Source of the DNA: Ostrinia nubilalis
Taxonomy: Eukaryota; Arthropoda; Insecta; Lepidoptera; Crambidae
Direction of reading: 5' to 3'
Length of the DNA: 64,000 bases
Assembly (NCBI RefSeq): GCF_963855985.1
Contig: NC_087092.1
Span: 3,906,001 to 3,970,000, forward strand
Shown: positions 27,197-37,056 of the stretch, piece by piece
Numbering within the stretch: position 1 is the first letter of the stretch
How the letters are laid out: every line of letters begins with the position of its first letter
Position numbers and translations under genes: made by a program
Notes under the pieces: generated by a model
The model's database searches: none
Told to the model about the DNA's origin: nothing
What the model saw: only the letters and a program-made list of their open reading frames with translations

Positions 27197-30100
27197 GTAA
27201 GGGACTATTCCCACCTCTGGTTCCCACTGCAACTCCTGTGTAGCCAGGATCTACAGCTTGACCCAACCAGTAAAGGTTAAGCTTGTCCCGGGGGAAAGTT
27301 AAACTGTCATTGGACCCGCAACGCAATTAATCAGAAGAAAATAGGAGGAGTTAAGGTTCGACTTCGTTAAGTGCAAAGCGGATAAACAGGTGATGCGCTA
27401 TACCCTACCAGCAGCAGGCAGGGTGTAGAGCATATACACGATGCGCTATTCTATTCTCATCACACAGATAGAGCGTGCTATTCACTGGCAACAACTTAAT
27501 TCAGAGTTGCTGCACCATCCATAGCCACTACAAACTAATTGCAATTTTGTACCAAGAGACGTTATTCTGTTTGCAATATAAATTGGGGCTTTTGATATTA
27601 CACCTTAGTCACCTATGTGTAGGCGTAAATGATTCTTTATAAATTCGCTCTCACCACACCAGGGTCGATTGAAATATAGTCGTATGAATTTATTTGTACT
27701 TATACGTGTTTGTGTCACTTACTAATGAGGTATTAAATAATCTTATGTTCATCATTAATCGTTGCGGTGTGATTAGGAAATACCATCATAACATTTCCAT
27801 AAATAGTATGAGGTTATAGGAAAGCCATTATTTATGGGATTGAGTAACAAACGTCGAATAAATTCGAGTTTTCCGTTAGTAAGCTGACCCAATTTTTTTG
27901 GTGACGCAATGAACAGGTTACTAGTTACCCACTGACCCTTGATTTGAATTGGTGATAAGCCAACGAGAGGCCAATCCAATTGCTTCTGGTAACTAAGCGA
28001 CAATGGTCCAACGGTGAAGGTGTCGGACTGGCCGACTCGAGATCCGAGGAACGCTGGTCGCCGCTGGACTATTGTAGTGAACCTACTCGTAACACAAGCA
28101 TGCAGCAGCTTGGCACTTGGGGTTAACGGGACTATTAGTACGAGTAATTTGTGCAATTAGAGAAAGACGTGCTATTGCAATGGGTACTAAATGACCTAAA
28201 ATAGAAAGACATGGGTCTTAACGTTTATTCATAAATGTTGCCAAGCAACTGCACTCAGGAGGATTTGATGAGTGCTACTGACAACGCCACTTTTGTGGCG
28301 GAGTTTTGGGCTGACACTGTGTAGGTTTGTTGTCGACACGAAAAGAAGAAGAATGTCGCGTTAAGACCCGTGTCTTTCTATTTTATCTGAAATGGAACGC
28401 GAAAGTTTAAAATATTATACTGAACTAGCTGACCCGGCGAACTTCGTACCGCCTTAGCGTAGAGATTTTCTTAATATTTTTTTCCGTAAGAACCATCCTT
28501 GGACTTCCACAAACATTTAAAAAAAAGAATTATCGAAATCGGTTCAGCCGTTCACACGTGATGCCGTGACAACGCGAAACGGGTTTCATTTTTATAAATA
28601 TAGATGACTTGTTTTCAATAGGCTGACGGCGCGACAGACGCACAGCGCTGGTTAGCGGCGCTGCGAAGACATTCAGCGGAGCCTCCGCCCGCGGACCCCG
28701 CGCCGCAGCCCGCGCCGCCCACGCAACCGGCGCCCGCGCAGCCCGACTGCACTGCCTCGCCGCTGCCGCCGCAGCGCAGCAAGAAGATCGGGAGAAATAG
28801 ATCGCCTACAGGTAACAAACACAAACTCTCCTTTTCACATATCGTCGTTTATATATAAGTTTTTGGCATTTTGATACCATTCGCTAGTGAATCGAAAGAC
28901 GCGTCGTTTTGTCCAATCTCCTGAAAAGTTGCTAAAAATGACTTACGTGGTGATCGTCGTTTAAATTCTTAAACGACGATATCATCTTCATCATCATCAT
29001 TTCAGCCATAGGATGTCCACTGCTGAACATAGGCGTCTCCCAATGATTTCCATAATGACCGGTCGGTAGAGGCCTGCATCAAAGTCTACTTTTGACATTA
29101 CGTACTTTATAAATTAACGCTCCCTCATATAGACACGAACAAAAAAAAGAAGCGACCCTGCTTAATTTTTAGAAGAAACGAATTCCGAGACCAAAACAAA
29201 TGACGGAATACAAAAATAATAAAAGTGAAAACTAGTTTACATAATCTGAAAAACGTAGTCGGTTGTCCTTTCCCAAGGCCTCGATTTCAATGTCAGTTTC
29301 AGTAGGTCATCTTCTGATTCTCACCTAAAGTATTGTCTTGTTAGAATGATGTTGCAAAAAATTTGCTTATTTTATATTTTACTCAAACGTTTCTATTTCC
29401 TATTGTTACGTTTTGTGCTGAAAGTGTTTAAAGCCTTAAAATTTTAATGCTTAGCATTTTTGCCATTATGATTATGTATACTGAACAATTCCCACCTTTC
29501 GTTCCCACCGCTGCAACTCCTGTGTAGCTAGAATCTAGAGCTAGACCAGTTACCTGTGAAGGCTGAGTTTGTCCCGGCGGGGGCAAGTTAAACTGTCATT
29601 GGGCCCGTAACGAACTTAATTAGAAAAACATAGGAGTTAGATAGTATAAGATCTAATAAATGTTATTGTTCCAGGTCCACCAACGCCAACGCTTCCCTCG
29701 TCGCCCAAGAACAAGACGTGGAAGGGGCGCATGGCGAAGCAGCTGCGGCGCATGCATGGAGGCACCAGCACGGCCCCGGCACCTTCCGGCTGGTTGGGGG
29801 CGCCGTTGGAGCGCTGTCCCTCTGATCCGGAGCACCCGCTCGTGCCTAAGGCGGTCACGCTGCCGGCACAGGCTGTCGAGGTAAGCGTGGTATCAACTGC
29901 CAACGCAACCTTCTTTTAAGAATATCAGTCTTCTATTAGTCTCTATGATCTAGTCTATGATTAGGAATTGCAAAGCCACGATAGTGAAGGGGTCGGACTG
30001 GCCGACTCGTGATCCGGGGAACGCGGGTTCGGTCCCCGCCGCTGCTCGACTATTGTGGTGAGCTCATTCGTGACAGCTTTGGTACAAGGAGCTAACGGAA

Positions 30101-33100
30101 GTATTAGTAATTTGTGACATAACAAATTACTAATAATCTTTATAAAAAAAGGGAGTTTACATACATAATATGACTCATCTTAAGTGAGGCAGGGTGAAAT
30201 GAGCATCTCAGAGGCCTTTTTGTAAGAGGCTACAAAAAAAGAGAAGAAAAAGTGAACTAACCTTGAAGCTGAGGAGCTTGACAATTAGTTCACATTTTCA
30301 TTTAAAAATCTGCTTTCCCTGTGCTTGGTGGTGTCCTATTATGACAAATGTTTTCGTTCATTTTGTCTTACATAATCTTAACACTGACTTAACACATTGT
30401 TTTTATTATTTTAGGCGTACGGTCTCCGCACAGTAGGCGTGTACCGCGTGCCAGGCAACGCAGCGGGCGTGGCGGCGCTAGCGGCGGCTTTAGACCGCGG
30501 CGAGCCCCCGCCGGCGGGAGACGCTCGCTGGGCCGACGTGCATGTAGCCTCTTCGTTACTGAAGGCCTACCTGCGTCGGCTACCCGACCCTCTGCTCACT
30601 GCTGAGCTCTACCCAGCTTTTATTGGTGAGTGTCTAATAACGTAGTCATATGTGACGCGGCGGCGGCGCTGGATCGTTGCGGCGACGCTCGCTGGGCCGA
30701 CGTGCACGTGGCCTCGTCATTACTGAAGGCCTACCTGCGTCGGTTATCCGACCCTGCTCACTGCTGAGCTCTACCCAGCTTTTATTGGTGAGTGTCTATG
30801 AATGTAGTCAATGTGACGCGACGGCGGCGTTGGATCGCGGCGGCGACGCTCGCTGGGCCGACGTGCACGTGGCCTCGTCACTACTCAAGGCCTACCTACG
30901 TCGGCTACCCGACCCCCTGCTCACTGCTGAGCTCTACCCAGCCTTTATTGGTGAGTGTTTAATAACGTAGTCATTTGTGGCGCGACGGCGGCGTTGGATC
31001 GTGGCGGCGACGCACGCTGGGCCGACGTGCATGTAGCCTCGTCGTTACTGAAGGCCTACCTGCGCCGGCTACCCGACCCCCTGCTCACTGCTGAGCTCTA
31101 CCCAGCCTTTATTGGTTAGTGTCTATGAATGTAGTCATATGTGACGCGACGGCGTTGGATCGCGGCGAGCCTCCTCCGGCGGGAGATGCACGCTGCACGT
31201 AGCCTTGTCATTTCTCAAGGCCTACCTGCGTCGGCTACCCGACCCTCTGCTCACTGCTGAGCTCTACCCAGCTTTTATTGGTGAGTGTTTAATAACGTAG
31301 TCATTTGTGACGCGACGGCGGCGTTGGATCGTAGCGGCGACGCACGCTGGGCCGACGTGCACGTGGCCTCGTCGTTACTCAAGGCCTACCTGCGTCGGTT
31401 ATCCGACCCCCTGCTTACTGCTGAGCTCTACCCAGCCTTTATTGGTGAGTGTCTATGAATGTAGTCATATGTGACGCGACGGCGGCGCTGGATCGTGGCG
31501 GCGACGCTCGCTGGGCCGACTGCACGTAGCCTCGTCGTTACTCAAGGCCTACCTGCGTCGGCTACCCGATCCCCTACTCACTGCTGAGCTCTACCCAGCT
31601 TTTATTGGTGAGTGTCTATGAACGTAGTCAGATGTGACGCGACGGCGGCATTGGATCGCGGCGAGTCCCCGCCGGCGGGAGATGCTCGCTGGGCCGACGT
31701 ACATGTGGCCTCGTCGGTACTCAAGGCCTACCTGCGTCGGTTATCCGACCCCCTGCTTACTGCTGAGCTCTACCCAGCCTTTATTGGTGAGTGTCTATGA
31801 ATGTAGTCATATGTGGCGCTACGGCGGCGTTGGATCGTGGCGGCGACGCACGCTGGGCCGACTGCACGTAGCCTCGTCGTTACTCAAGGCCTACCTGCGT
31901 CGGCTACCCGATCCCCTACTCACTGCTGAGCTCTACCCAGCTTTTATTGGTGAGTGTCTATGAACGTAGTCATATGTGACGCGATGGCGGCGTTGGATCG
32001 TGGCGTCGACGCTCGCTGGGCCGACGTGCATGTAGCCTCGTCGTTACTGAAGGCCTACCTGCGTCGGCTGCCCGACCCTCTGCTCACTGCTGAGCTCTAC
32101 CCAGCCTTTATTCGTGAGTGTGTAACTTTTATATAACAGAGTAATCACGCCTAGAGTCCAACAGTGGCATTATCGCATTATCTCAGCTAATACCAACGGA
32201 CGTAAGGACGACGGGCGTACATGAGGATGGCAGGGAAGTCAGCTACTTCCTTGAGGATGATATTCCCTACATACCTGCCTTATAATGTACATACATATTT
32301 CATCCTTAAATACCTACCTAAGCGCAGGAGAACTAAAAAGATCTGTATGCCCCCCATTGACAAGACTGTTATGCTCAGAAGCTAGGTACAATAACTGGAG
32401 TTGAACGAGAGCCTCTTAACGAGCATCAAAAAGCTCAGTCTCTTTTTTCACTTAACCACTGTCAACCAATATCTCACGTCCTCATATCATGTCATAGACA
32501 TAGTAAACAAGTATTTAATTTAATTTCAGCGGCGGACCGGTCACCAGAGCGCGCGCGTCAACTACGGCGGTTAGTGCGCGCACTACCGGACGCGCACTAC
32601 GAGACACTAAAGTACTTAGTGCAGCACCTACGCCGCGTGGTGGCGCTGGCGCCGCATAACAAAATGGAGGCGCGTAACTTGGCCATTGTGTTCGGGCCGA
32701 CTCTCGTGCGAGCCGCGAGCGATGACATGCTGGCCATGGTCAATGACATGTCCAGCCAGTGCCGCATCATAGAGTCCTTCTTGACGCATGTAAGTTGCCT
32801 TGCCAATCAGTAATTGACACCATTAACCAATCATTATGAGACAAATCGTATGTTGCCACTAAATAGTCGACACTTTTACTTATGGAGACACAACTCATTA
32901 AAACCACTTAAGGCTGCGTTTCAAAGATTTGCCTCGCATATGAAGCGATTTTATCGGTTCTTTATAAACACATCCCTCTCTACGCATTCACGCACATCTC
33001 TGGTGGAAACGCAGCCTTATTCTAGCCCTGAAAACCTATCAGGTTTTCAATTGAATGAATCATTTGTTGCTTTGAAATTGATAAATTAAGTACTCGATTG

Positions 33101-36100
33101 AGTTGCCGAACGTGTGACGTCAAATTACTATTGAAACGTGTTTTGACAGCTCGTATACAGCATGTCAATCGGCGCCACTAGCGAGTGACAGGATCTTAGG
33201 GCTTTGCCACACTGGCAGATCACAAGCGTTTTCAGAGCGGTGAACACGAGGCGAAAACTCTAGGCGGAAATGTTGCGCATCCGCAGCATACCCGCCACGT
33301 CGCCGCTCCGCTTTAAAACCGCTTGCAATCCGCTAGTGTGGCAGAACACTTACTCACCTAGTCAGTGAGCGCAAATAGGGTAGCTAAACTCAAATCGCAA
33401 AGTGGATGAAACCAAAGGATTTTTGACTCTTTATCTTTTAAATCTATGATACACTGGATGAAGCCAAAGGTAGACTTATACTGATCAGATTGGTCTTGCA
33501 TTGCAGTACGATTGGTACTTCGAGGAGGAGGAGGGCGACCCGCCGCACGACCCGCCGCCGTCGGCCGAGGAGCTGTCGCCCGCGCCGGCGCCCTCGCGCG
33601 ACCTGCTCATACATAATGTTAAGAAAATTGAAGGTAAGCTCATCGTCAGCAGGCTATAGCAGTCTAGGAACAGTTATAGTCTCCTAAATGTTATTTAAAG
33701 TTTTAAAAAAGTTAAGGGGGAATCTACCAACATTTTACAGTTAATCTTATAATTTTAGAGTAAATATTAATCTGACGGTTTATTTTGAGATTAATATTTA
33801 CTCTTGTCTAATTAACTGACGTTTTGACATATTTCCTATACTGAAACTGTCAATGTGCCAGTTATACCAGGAGTTAATCTCGGATAAAAGTTTGGTTGAA
33901 TCAGGCCTAAAGCTTGCAAACTTTTGTTAACAACATAAACAATTTTAGACTAGTCGGAAAAAGGACGTTACCAAAATTATAGTCTCGGTTCAGTTATGTT
34001 CAGGCACACAAATGTTTTTATTGTGCAACTACAACCCTACGACTAGGCCACTCTGCCGACCTTTTTTAAGCATGTACCAGTATGTTCTTATTAGTATACA
34101 GAAACCATTAGCAACTGCCTAACGAAATAAAACTTCCAGGTAAAGACGTATCAACCCGCGACATCGTATCTTCAATCATATCAGCCGCCAACCGCAAGAT
34201 TCAGCGCAAGCCGCGCTCCAAGACAGCCGACAAGAAGTGGGTGGAGCCCGACAAAAGCCGCGCGGAGGCGTCGCCGGGCGCTTCGCCCCCGCGGTCGCCG
34301 CTCACGTCGCCGCCGGCGCATCTGACAACGTCACTAGCGGAGTACGACGGCCTGCCGCACAGATACTCCGGCCAGCACGAGAGTGTTAACAAGTAAGCCT
34401 AAACTTCGAAATATTTCAAAGCAATAAGGGTTTTCGCATATGAAAGATCCGCTAGATGGCGGGACATGGATGTGGGGTCTGACTGCTGCGTGATTGGTGG
34501 ATTTTGACATTCTGTCAATGTCATGTCAAAAATAACCAATCATGCAGCATGTGGACCTCGCGTCTACGTATTGCCATCTGGCGGATTTTTCATACGCGAA
34601 GCGAAAACCCTCATTTAGAGAATATCTTCGGAATTACAGGTCCAATAAGACTTGGATCAGTAATTCTAAAGGAATTCTCTAAAACTTCATTCTAACCTCA
34701 AAAACTCAATCACTTTTCGGTCACATGTGAATCCCGATTCTTATTGAGGTATAAAATGTATAAGAATAAGAATAAAATTACTTAATAAAACTTAGCCTAG
34801 ATGCATTTAGATTCACAAGGTTAGTAGTAGGGAAGAATCGCGTTTGGACAGTCAATTGGTCAACTACCTTAATGCATTGCATTATAGCAAATACTTTATG
34901 TATCAGGCTCGAAGGACCATATTCTACAAGTATTTTTTTCTTTATTTCCAGAATCGAAATAGAAACAATGGCAGCGTTAAGAAGCGGGCGCAATGAAACC
35001 TTCTCCATAGATGGTAAATAATTTACTTTTATTCTCACTTTATTTAATGAATTTGATCTTTAAGACCTAGTTGATATGGTCGCAAAATCTTTGGTAATTT
35101 CTATGGTTAGTATGTATTTACTTTTTTTACTGCATACAAGGCTATTAAATAAAGTAGCTACCCCATTCCCAACATATCCAATATTTAATATGTATTCTAG
35201 TTTATAAAAGGTGTCTACTTATTTGCCCCACTAGGTGTCCAGTTCTGACGTCAGAGAGTAGACACAGCAATCCCTTTCTTTTGTCCACACTCCAAGGTAT
35301 AGGAATGCGAGCGTGTTGCAAGTGTGTGCGTGTACGCGCCAGTCGGCACGGCTTCTTTTGTTTACGTGTGCAAATTAATTTAGCAAAAGGTGGCATTCGT
35401 TAAGGATCCAAGCACACAACAGATTTTTTCGGATTCGATCGACAATCGGAACTGTCCTTCGAGTCCGAATAACAGCTGTTGGGGCTAACTCTCATTTTTA
35501 ACGAATGCCATCCGAATAAGCGCCTACTACTATAAACTAATGCTGTCAAAGAAATCAATTATTACTAAGACTCATCTTGAATTCGAAAGCGTAAACAACG
35601 GAGCCGCGCCGCTCCGTCAACTAACGCTTAGAACAGCGGCCGCTGACAGCACGGCTTCTGTGCGCGCGCATCGAAAGACAGGACACTTCATCGCATCCCA
35701 CTGTACATATCGTTCATCTCCATTGACCCGTATCACTTAACGACACAGACGACTCTAACACGCTTATGTACAGTCGCGGAATGAAAAGGTTCGTCACCTT
35801 AGTGTCGGTTTTCGCTTGCACTAGGTACTGTAAGAGTCAATCCTGCCAACATAACAGTGCAAGAAACAGTGCTGCTAACATTTAAATAAATATGACGTTT
35901 GCTAACGAATAAGGTTTTGCTTGTTTAATTTTCTATCCCATGCAATGTTACAAAATGTAGTTTTTTTTTTATTTAATAGAAATAATAATGGCAGGTTGAA
36001 CCACCAAGAAGGTTTTAGTTTATCAATCATAATAATCTTGACAAGATAAATCGTCGAAACAACTTTGATCTGAATAATTTTGAACTTTACTGACGAACAG

Positions 36101-37056
36101 TTAAAGACTATTTTCTCTAACTCGAGATTATTCTGTAACATAGTTTCAAAAGGTAATTTTATTATGTGCTCGCGATTCGTTGAAGGAATCAATTTGAAAA
36201 CTGACGAACCTTTTCATTCCGTGACTGTACCTACTCGTAACTGAGATAGTGTCCAGATGATGCTTTTTACTCGTACAATTCGTTGTTTCCGTGTGTTGTA
36301 TTTTAGTTTCATCTTTATTCAACGCGACAAAAAACGCGCCATCTGATCACTGTCCACCGCCCCGACTGTCGTAACATCATGTAACATTATTGTTTTCCCG
36401 CAGGGGCCGGTGACCTCGTGTCGTCCCTGACCAGCACGTTCGACCAGAAACTGCGGACGCTGAACAACTCGTCGCCGCTCGACGACGGCAGCATCCCGTA
36501 CGCGGACGAATGCCAGGAGGAGCCCGAGGAGGCCAAGTCCAGCGACAGCGGCTCGCGGTCCGACGCGTCGTCGCGCGCCTCGCCCGCGTCGCCCGCGGCG
36601 CGCGCGCACGAGCTGAAGGCGGCCTGGCTCGCGCGGGACACGCGCCACTCCTCCTCCAGCAGCGACGAGCCCGAGCGATGGCCGCGCCGCCGCCGCGACG
36701 ACCCCGACGACTCCGAGAAGGAGAACTGCACAAACGTCGTCCCCGCGCCCGCCCGCGAGCGCGCCGCCTCGCCGCCCGGCCGCGTGCTGCGCTCCGAGAG
36801 CCTCAACTGCCGCGCCGCCGACTGGCCCGGCGTGCGCCGCCGCGAGCCCGCCAGCCGCTCCACCAAGCTCAAGCGCAAGAACGGCATGCCCGAGCGCGGC
36901 ATCAAGCGCCGCCACACCGTCGGCGGCACCAAGGACTTCGACAAGGACGGCTGGAGCGCGCGCCACACGCGCACGTCGTCGCCCGACCTCACGGCCGGCG
37001 CCTGGCCGCAGCCGCTCGTGCCGCCGCCGCGCCCGCCGCTCGAGTCGCACGTGTGA
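27038..37056 (+). CDS. RhoGAP protein, ARHGAP21/23 (RhoGAP19D-like), C-terminal 706 residues
   Basis: Nine exons join in frame: 27038-27196, 28622-28811, 29675-29880, 30415-30625, 32530-32789, 33507-33633, 34140-34392, 34952-35013, 36404-37056. The product should stimulate GTP hydrolysis by Rho-family GTPases, with the PH domain directing it to membrane or junctional sites. Visible domains are the end of a PH domain (residues 1-75, DDYTKRKHVVRVTT and RWLAALRRH), a basic linker with KTWKGRMAKQLRRM (about 130-143), and a RhoGAP domain (about 165-342) with arginine finger R196 in GVYRVPGN, SSLLKAYLRRLPDPLL and the HNKMEARNLAIVFGPTL signature. A low-complexity tail ends in GIKRRHTVGGTKDFDKDGW before the stop. 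The N-terminal PDZ domain and first half of the PH domain are outside the window or unseen. Family assignment is firm; the exact orthologue name is inferred. Confidence 0.9.
27218..27370 (+). repeat. Dispersed intronic repeat, copy 1
   Basis: CACTGCAACTCCTGTGTAGC, TTGTCCCGGG and AAACTGTCATTGG blocks recur in the same order at about 29498-29640 and, more diverged, at 57927-58050. This copy starts only about 20 bp after the donor of exon a. Confidence 0.55.
27995..28155 (+). mobile_element. tRNA-derived SINE, diverged copy
   Basis: GGTGTCGGACTGGCCGACTC and a decayed B-box-like block match the SINE at 29978-30125. Flanks show no clear duplication. Confidence 0.5.
28432..28612 (+). repeat. Dispersed repeat ending 9 bp from exon b
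   Basis: It begins CTAGCTGACCCGGCGAACTT and ends near TTTATAAATATAGATGA, a very common interspersed repeat of moths. Its tail lies immediately before the TTGTTTTCAATAG acceptor of RhoGAP exon b, so it may have supplied the branch-point region. Confidence 0.6.
28622..28811 (+). CDS. RhoGAP exon b (end of PH domain, Pro/Ala-rich linker)
   Basis: 63 codons plus one base, phase 0 to 1. It encodes ADGATDAQRWLAALRRHS (last PH helix), then a proline/alanine-rich linker and a basic SKKIGRNRSPT end. The donor is CTACAG|gtaaca. Confidence 0.87.
28995..29085 (-). mobile_element. RTE-type LINE fragment
   Basis: The CATCATCATTTCAGCCATAG and GTCCACTGCTGAACATAGGC blocks equal those at 55060-55100, where the - strand encodes the reverse transcriptase C-terminus. 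Only the last ~90 bp remain. Confidence 0.6.
29498..29640 (+). repeat. Dispersed intronic repeat, copy 2
   Basis: Same family as 27218-27370 (GCTGCAACTCCTGTGTAGCT, TTGTCCCGG, AAACTGTCATTGGGCC). It ends about 20 bp before the acceptor tract of exon c. Confidence 0.55.
29675..29880 (+). CDS. RhoGAP exon c (basic linker and start of RhoGAP fold)
   Basis: Phase 1 to 0, 68 whole codons. KTWKGRMAKQLRRMHGG is a hallmark of the ARHGAP21/23 family just before the GAP domain, and GAPLERCPSDPEHPLVPKAV begins the catalytic fold. The acceptor is TTGTTCCAG and the donor GTCGAG|gtaagc. Confidence 0.88.
29978..30125 (+). mobile_element. tRNA-derived SINE
   Basis: GTGAAGGGGTCGGACTGG resembles an A box and GCGGGTTCGGTCCCCGCC a B box of polymerase III promoters. 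It lacks a cloverleaf and the CCA-stem pairing of a real tRNA gene, and two relatives lie nearby (21226, 27995). Confidence 0.65.
30415..30625 (+). CDS. RhoGAP exon d (arginine-finger exon)
   Basis: 70 codons plus one base, phase 0 to 1. It contains the catalytic loop GVYRVPGN (R196 of the visible protein) and ASSLLKAYLRRLPDPLL. The acceptor is ATTATTTTAG and the donor TTATTG|gtgagt. This is the only copy in the following array with a 3' splice site. Confidence 0.9.
30626..32115 (+). repeat. Nine further tandem copies of the 3' part of exon d (unit ~164 bp)
   Basis: After exon d the sequence repeats nine more times. Each copy carries about 125 bp of the exon (WADVHVASS, LLKAYLRRL, TAELYPAFI), its donor and about 40 bp of intron (GTGAGTGTCTATGAATGTAG). 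Donors sit near 30786, 30950, 31112, 31278, 31443, 31607, 31787, 31949 and 32113; copy 4 has GTTAGT. Copies differ by an 18-bp indel (the PPPAG codons) and scattered substitutions. None has an upstream pyrimidine tract, and read-through from exon d stops after seven extra residues, so the copies are not expected to be translated. Confidence 0.9.
32530..32789 (+). CDS. RhoGAP exon e (second half of RhoGAP domain)
   Basis: Phase 1 to 0, 86 whole codons. HYETLKYLVQHLRRVV, HNKMEARNLAIVFGPTLVR and NDMSSQCRIIESFLTH are core RhoGAP helices, including the conserved asparagine of RNLAIVFGP. The acceptor is TTTAATTTCAG and the donor ACGCAT|gtaagt. Confidence 0.92.
32911..33017. mobile_element. MITE with TA duplication
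   Basis: The terminal inverted repeat AGGCTGCGTTTC is found at both ends; TA flanks each side (32909-32910 and 33018-33019). A relative starts near 49662. Confidence 0.6.
33205..33344. mobile_element. MITE (GCCACACT ends)
   Basis: TTGCCACACTGGCAGATCAC at the left pairs with the right end CGCTAGTGTGGC; inner blocks AAGCGTTTT and AAAACCGCTTG also pair. The target duplication is not resolved. Confidence 0.6.
33507..33633 (+). CDS. RhoGAP exon f
   Basis: 42 codons plus one base, phase 0 to 1: YDWYFEEEEGDPP, a proline-rich piece, then LLIHNVKKIE. A tryptophan and acidic cluster right after the GAP domain fits the family. The acceptor is CTTGCATTGCAG and the donor TTGAAG|gtaagc. Confidence 0.87.
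33757..33804. repeat. Perfect AT-rich hairpin
   Basis: AGAGTAAATATTAATCT (33757-33773) is exactly inverse-repeated at 33788-33804 with a 14-nt loop. Flanking CAGTTAAT and ATTAACTG extend the inverted symmetry imperfectly, suggesting a short MITE in the f-g intron. Confidence 0.6.
34140..34392 (+). CDS. RhoGAP exon g
   Basis: Phase 1 to 2, 83 whole codons. It starts KDVSTRDIVSSIISAANRKI, then a basic and Ser/Pro-rich region (SPPRSPLTSPPAHL) ending YSGQHESVN. The acceptor is AAACTTCCAG and the donor AACAA|gtaagc. Confidence 0.86.
34427..34611. mobile_element. MITE (AGGGTTTTCGC ends)
   Basis: The left end AGGGTTTTCGCATATGAAAG and GATCCGCTAGATGGC pair with the right end GCCATCTGGCGGAT and GCGAAAACCCT. 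It begins 34 bp after the exon g donor. The target duplication is unclear. Confidence 0.7.
34952..35013 (+). CDS. RhoGAP exon h (small)
   Basis: 62 bp, phase 2 to 1: KIEIETMAALRSGRNETFSI. The acceptor is TCTTTATTTCCAG and the donor TAGATG|gtaaat. Frame continuity with exons g and i makes the call secure despite its size. Confidence 0.85.
35389..35513. mobile_element. MITE (GGTGGCATTCGTTAA ends)
   Basis: GGTGGCATTCGTTAA at the left pairs with TTTAACGAATGCCATCC at the right; the inner CGGATTCGA and TCGAGTCCG blocks also pair. Confidence 0.6.
35771..36227. mobile_element. Tc1/mariner-type non-autonomous element
   Basis: A perfect TA duplication flanks it (35769-35770 and 36228-36229). The inverted termini are CAGTCGCGGAATGAAAAGG on the left and CCTTTTCATTCCGTGACTG on the right, continuing to TTCGTCA. 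The 457-bp interior has no transposase frame. It lies in the intron before the last RhoGAP exon. Confidence 0.8.
36404..37056 (+). CDS. RhoGAP last exon i
   Basis: Phase 1, 216 codons plus TGA at 37054-37056. It starts AGDLVSSLTSTFDQKLRTLN, is strongly Ser/Asp/Arg-rich and GC-rich, and ends with KRKNGMPERGIKRRHTVGG, TKDFDKDGW and a proline-rich ESHV terminus. ESHV could act as a PDZ-binding C-terminus (inference). The antisense frames of up to 304 codons here are by-products of the GC content. Confidence 0.88.

Noticed and set aside
29978..30060. tRNA gene
   Set aside because: A- and B-box-like motifs are present but acceptor and anticodon stems do not pair, and related dispersed copies show it is a SINE.
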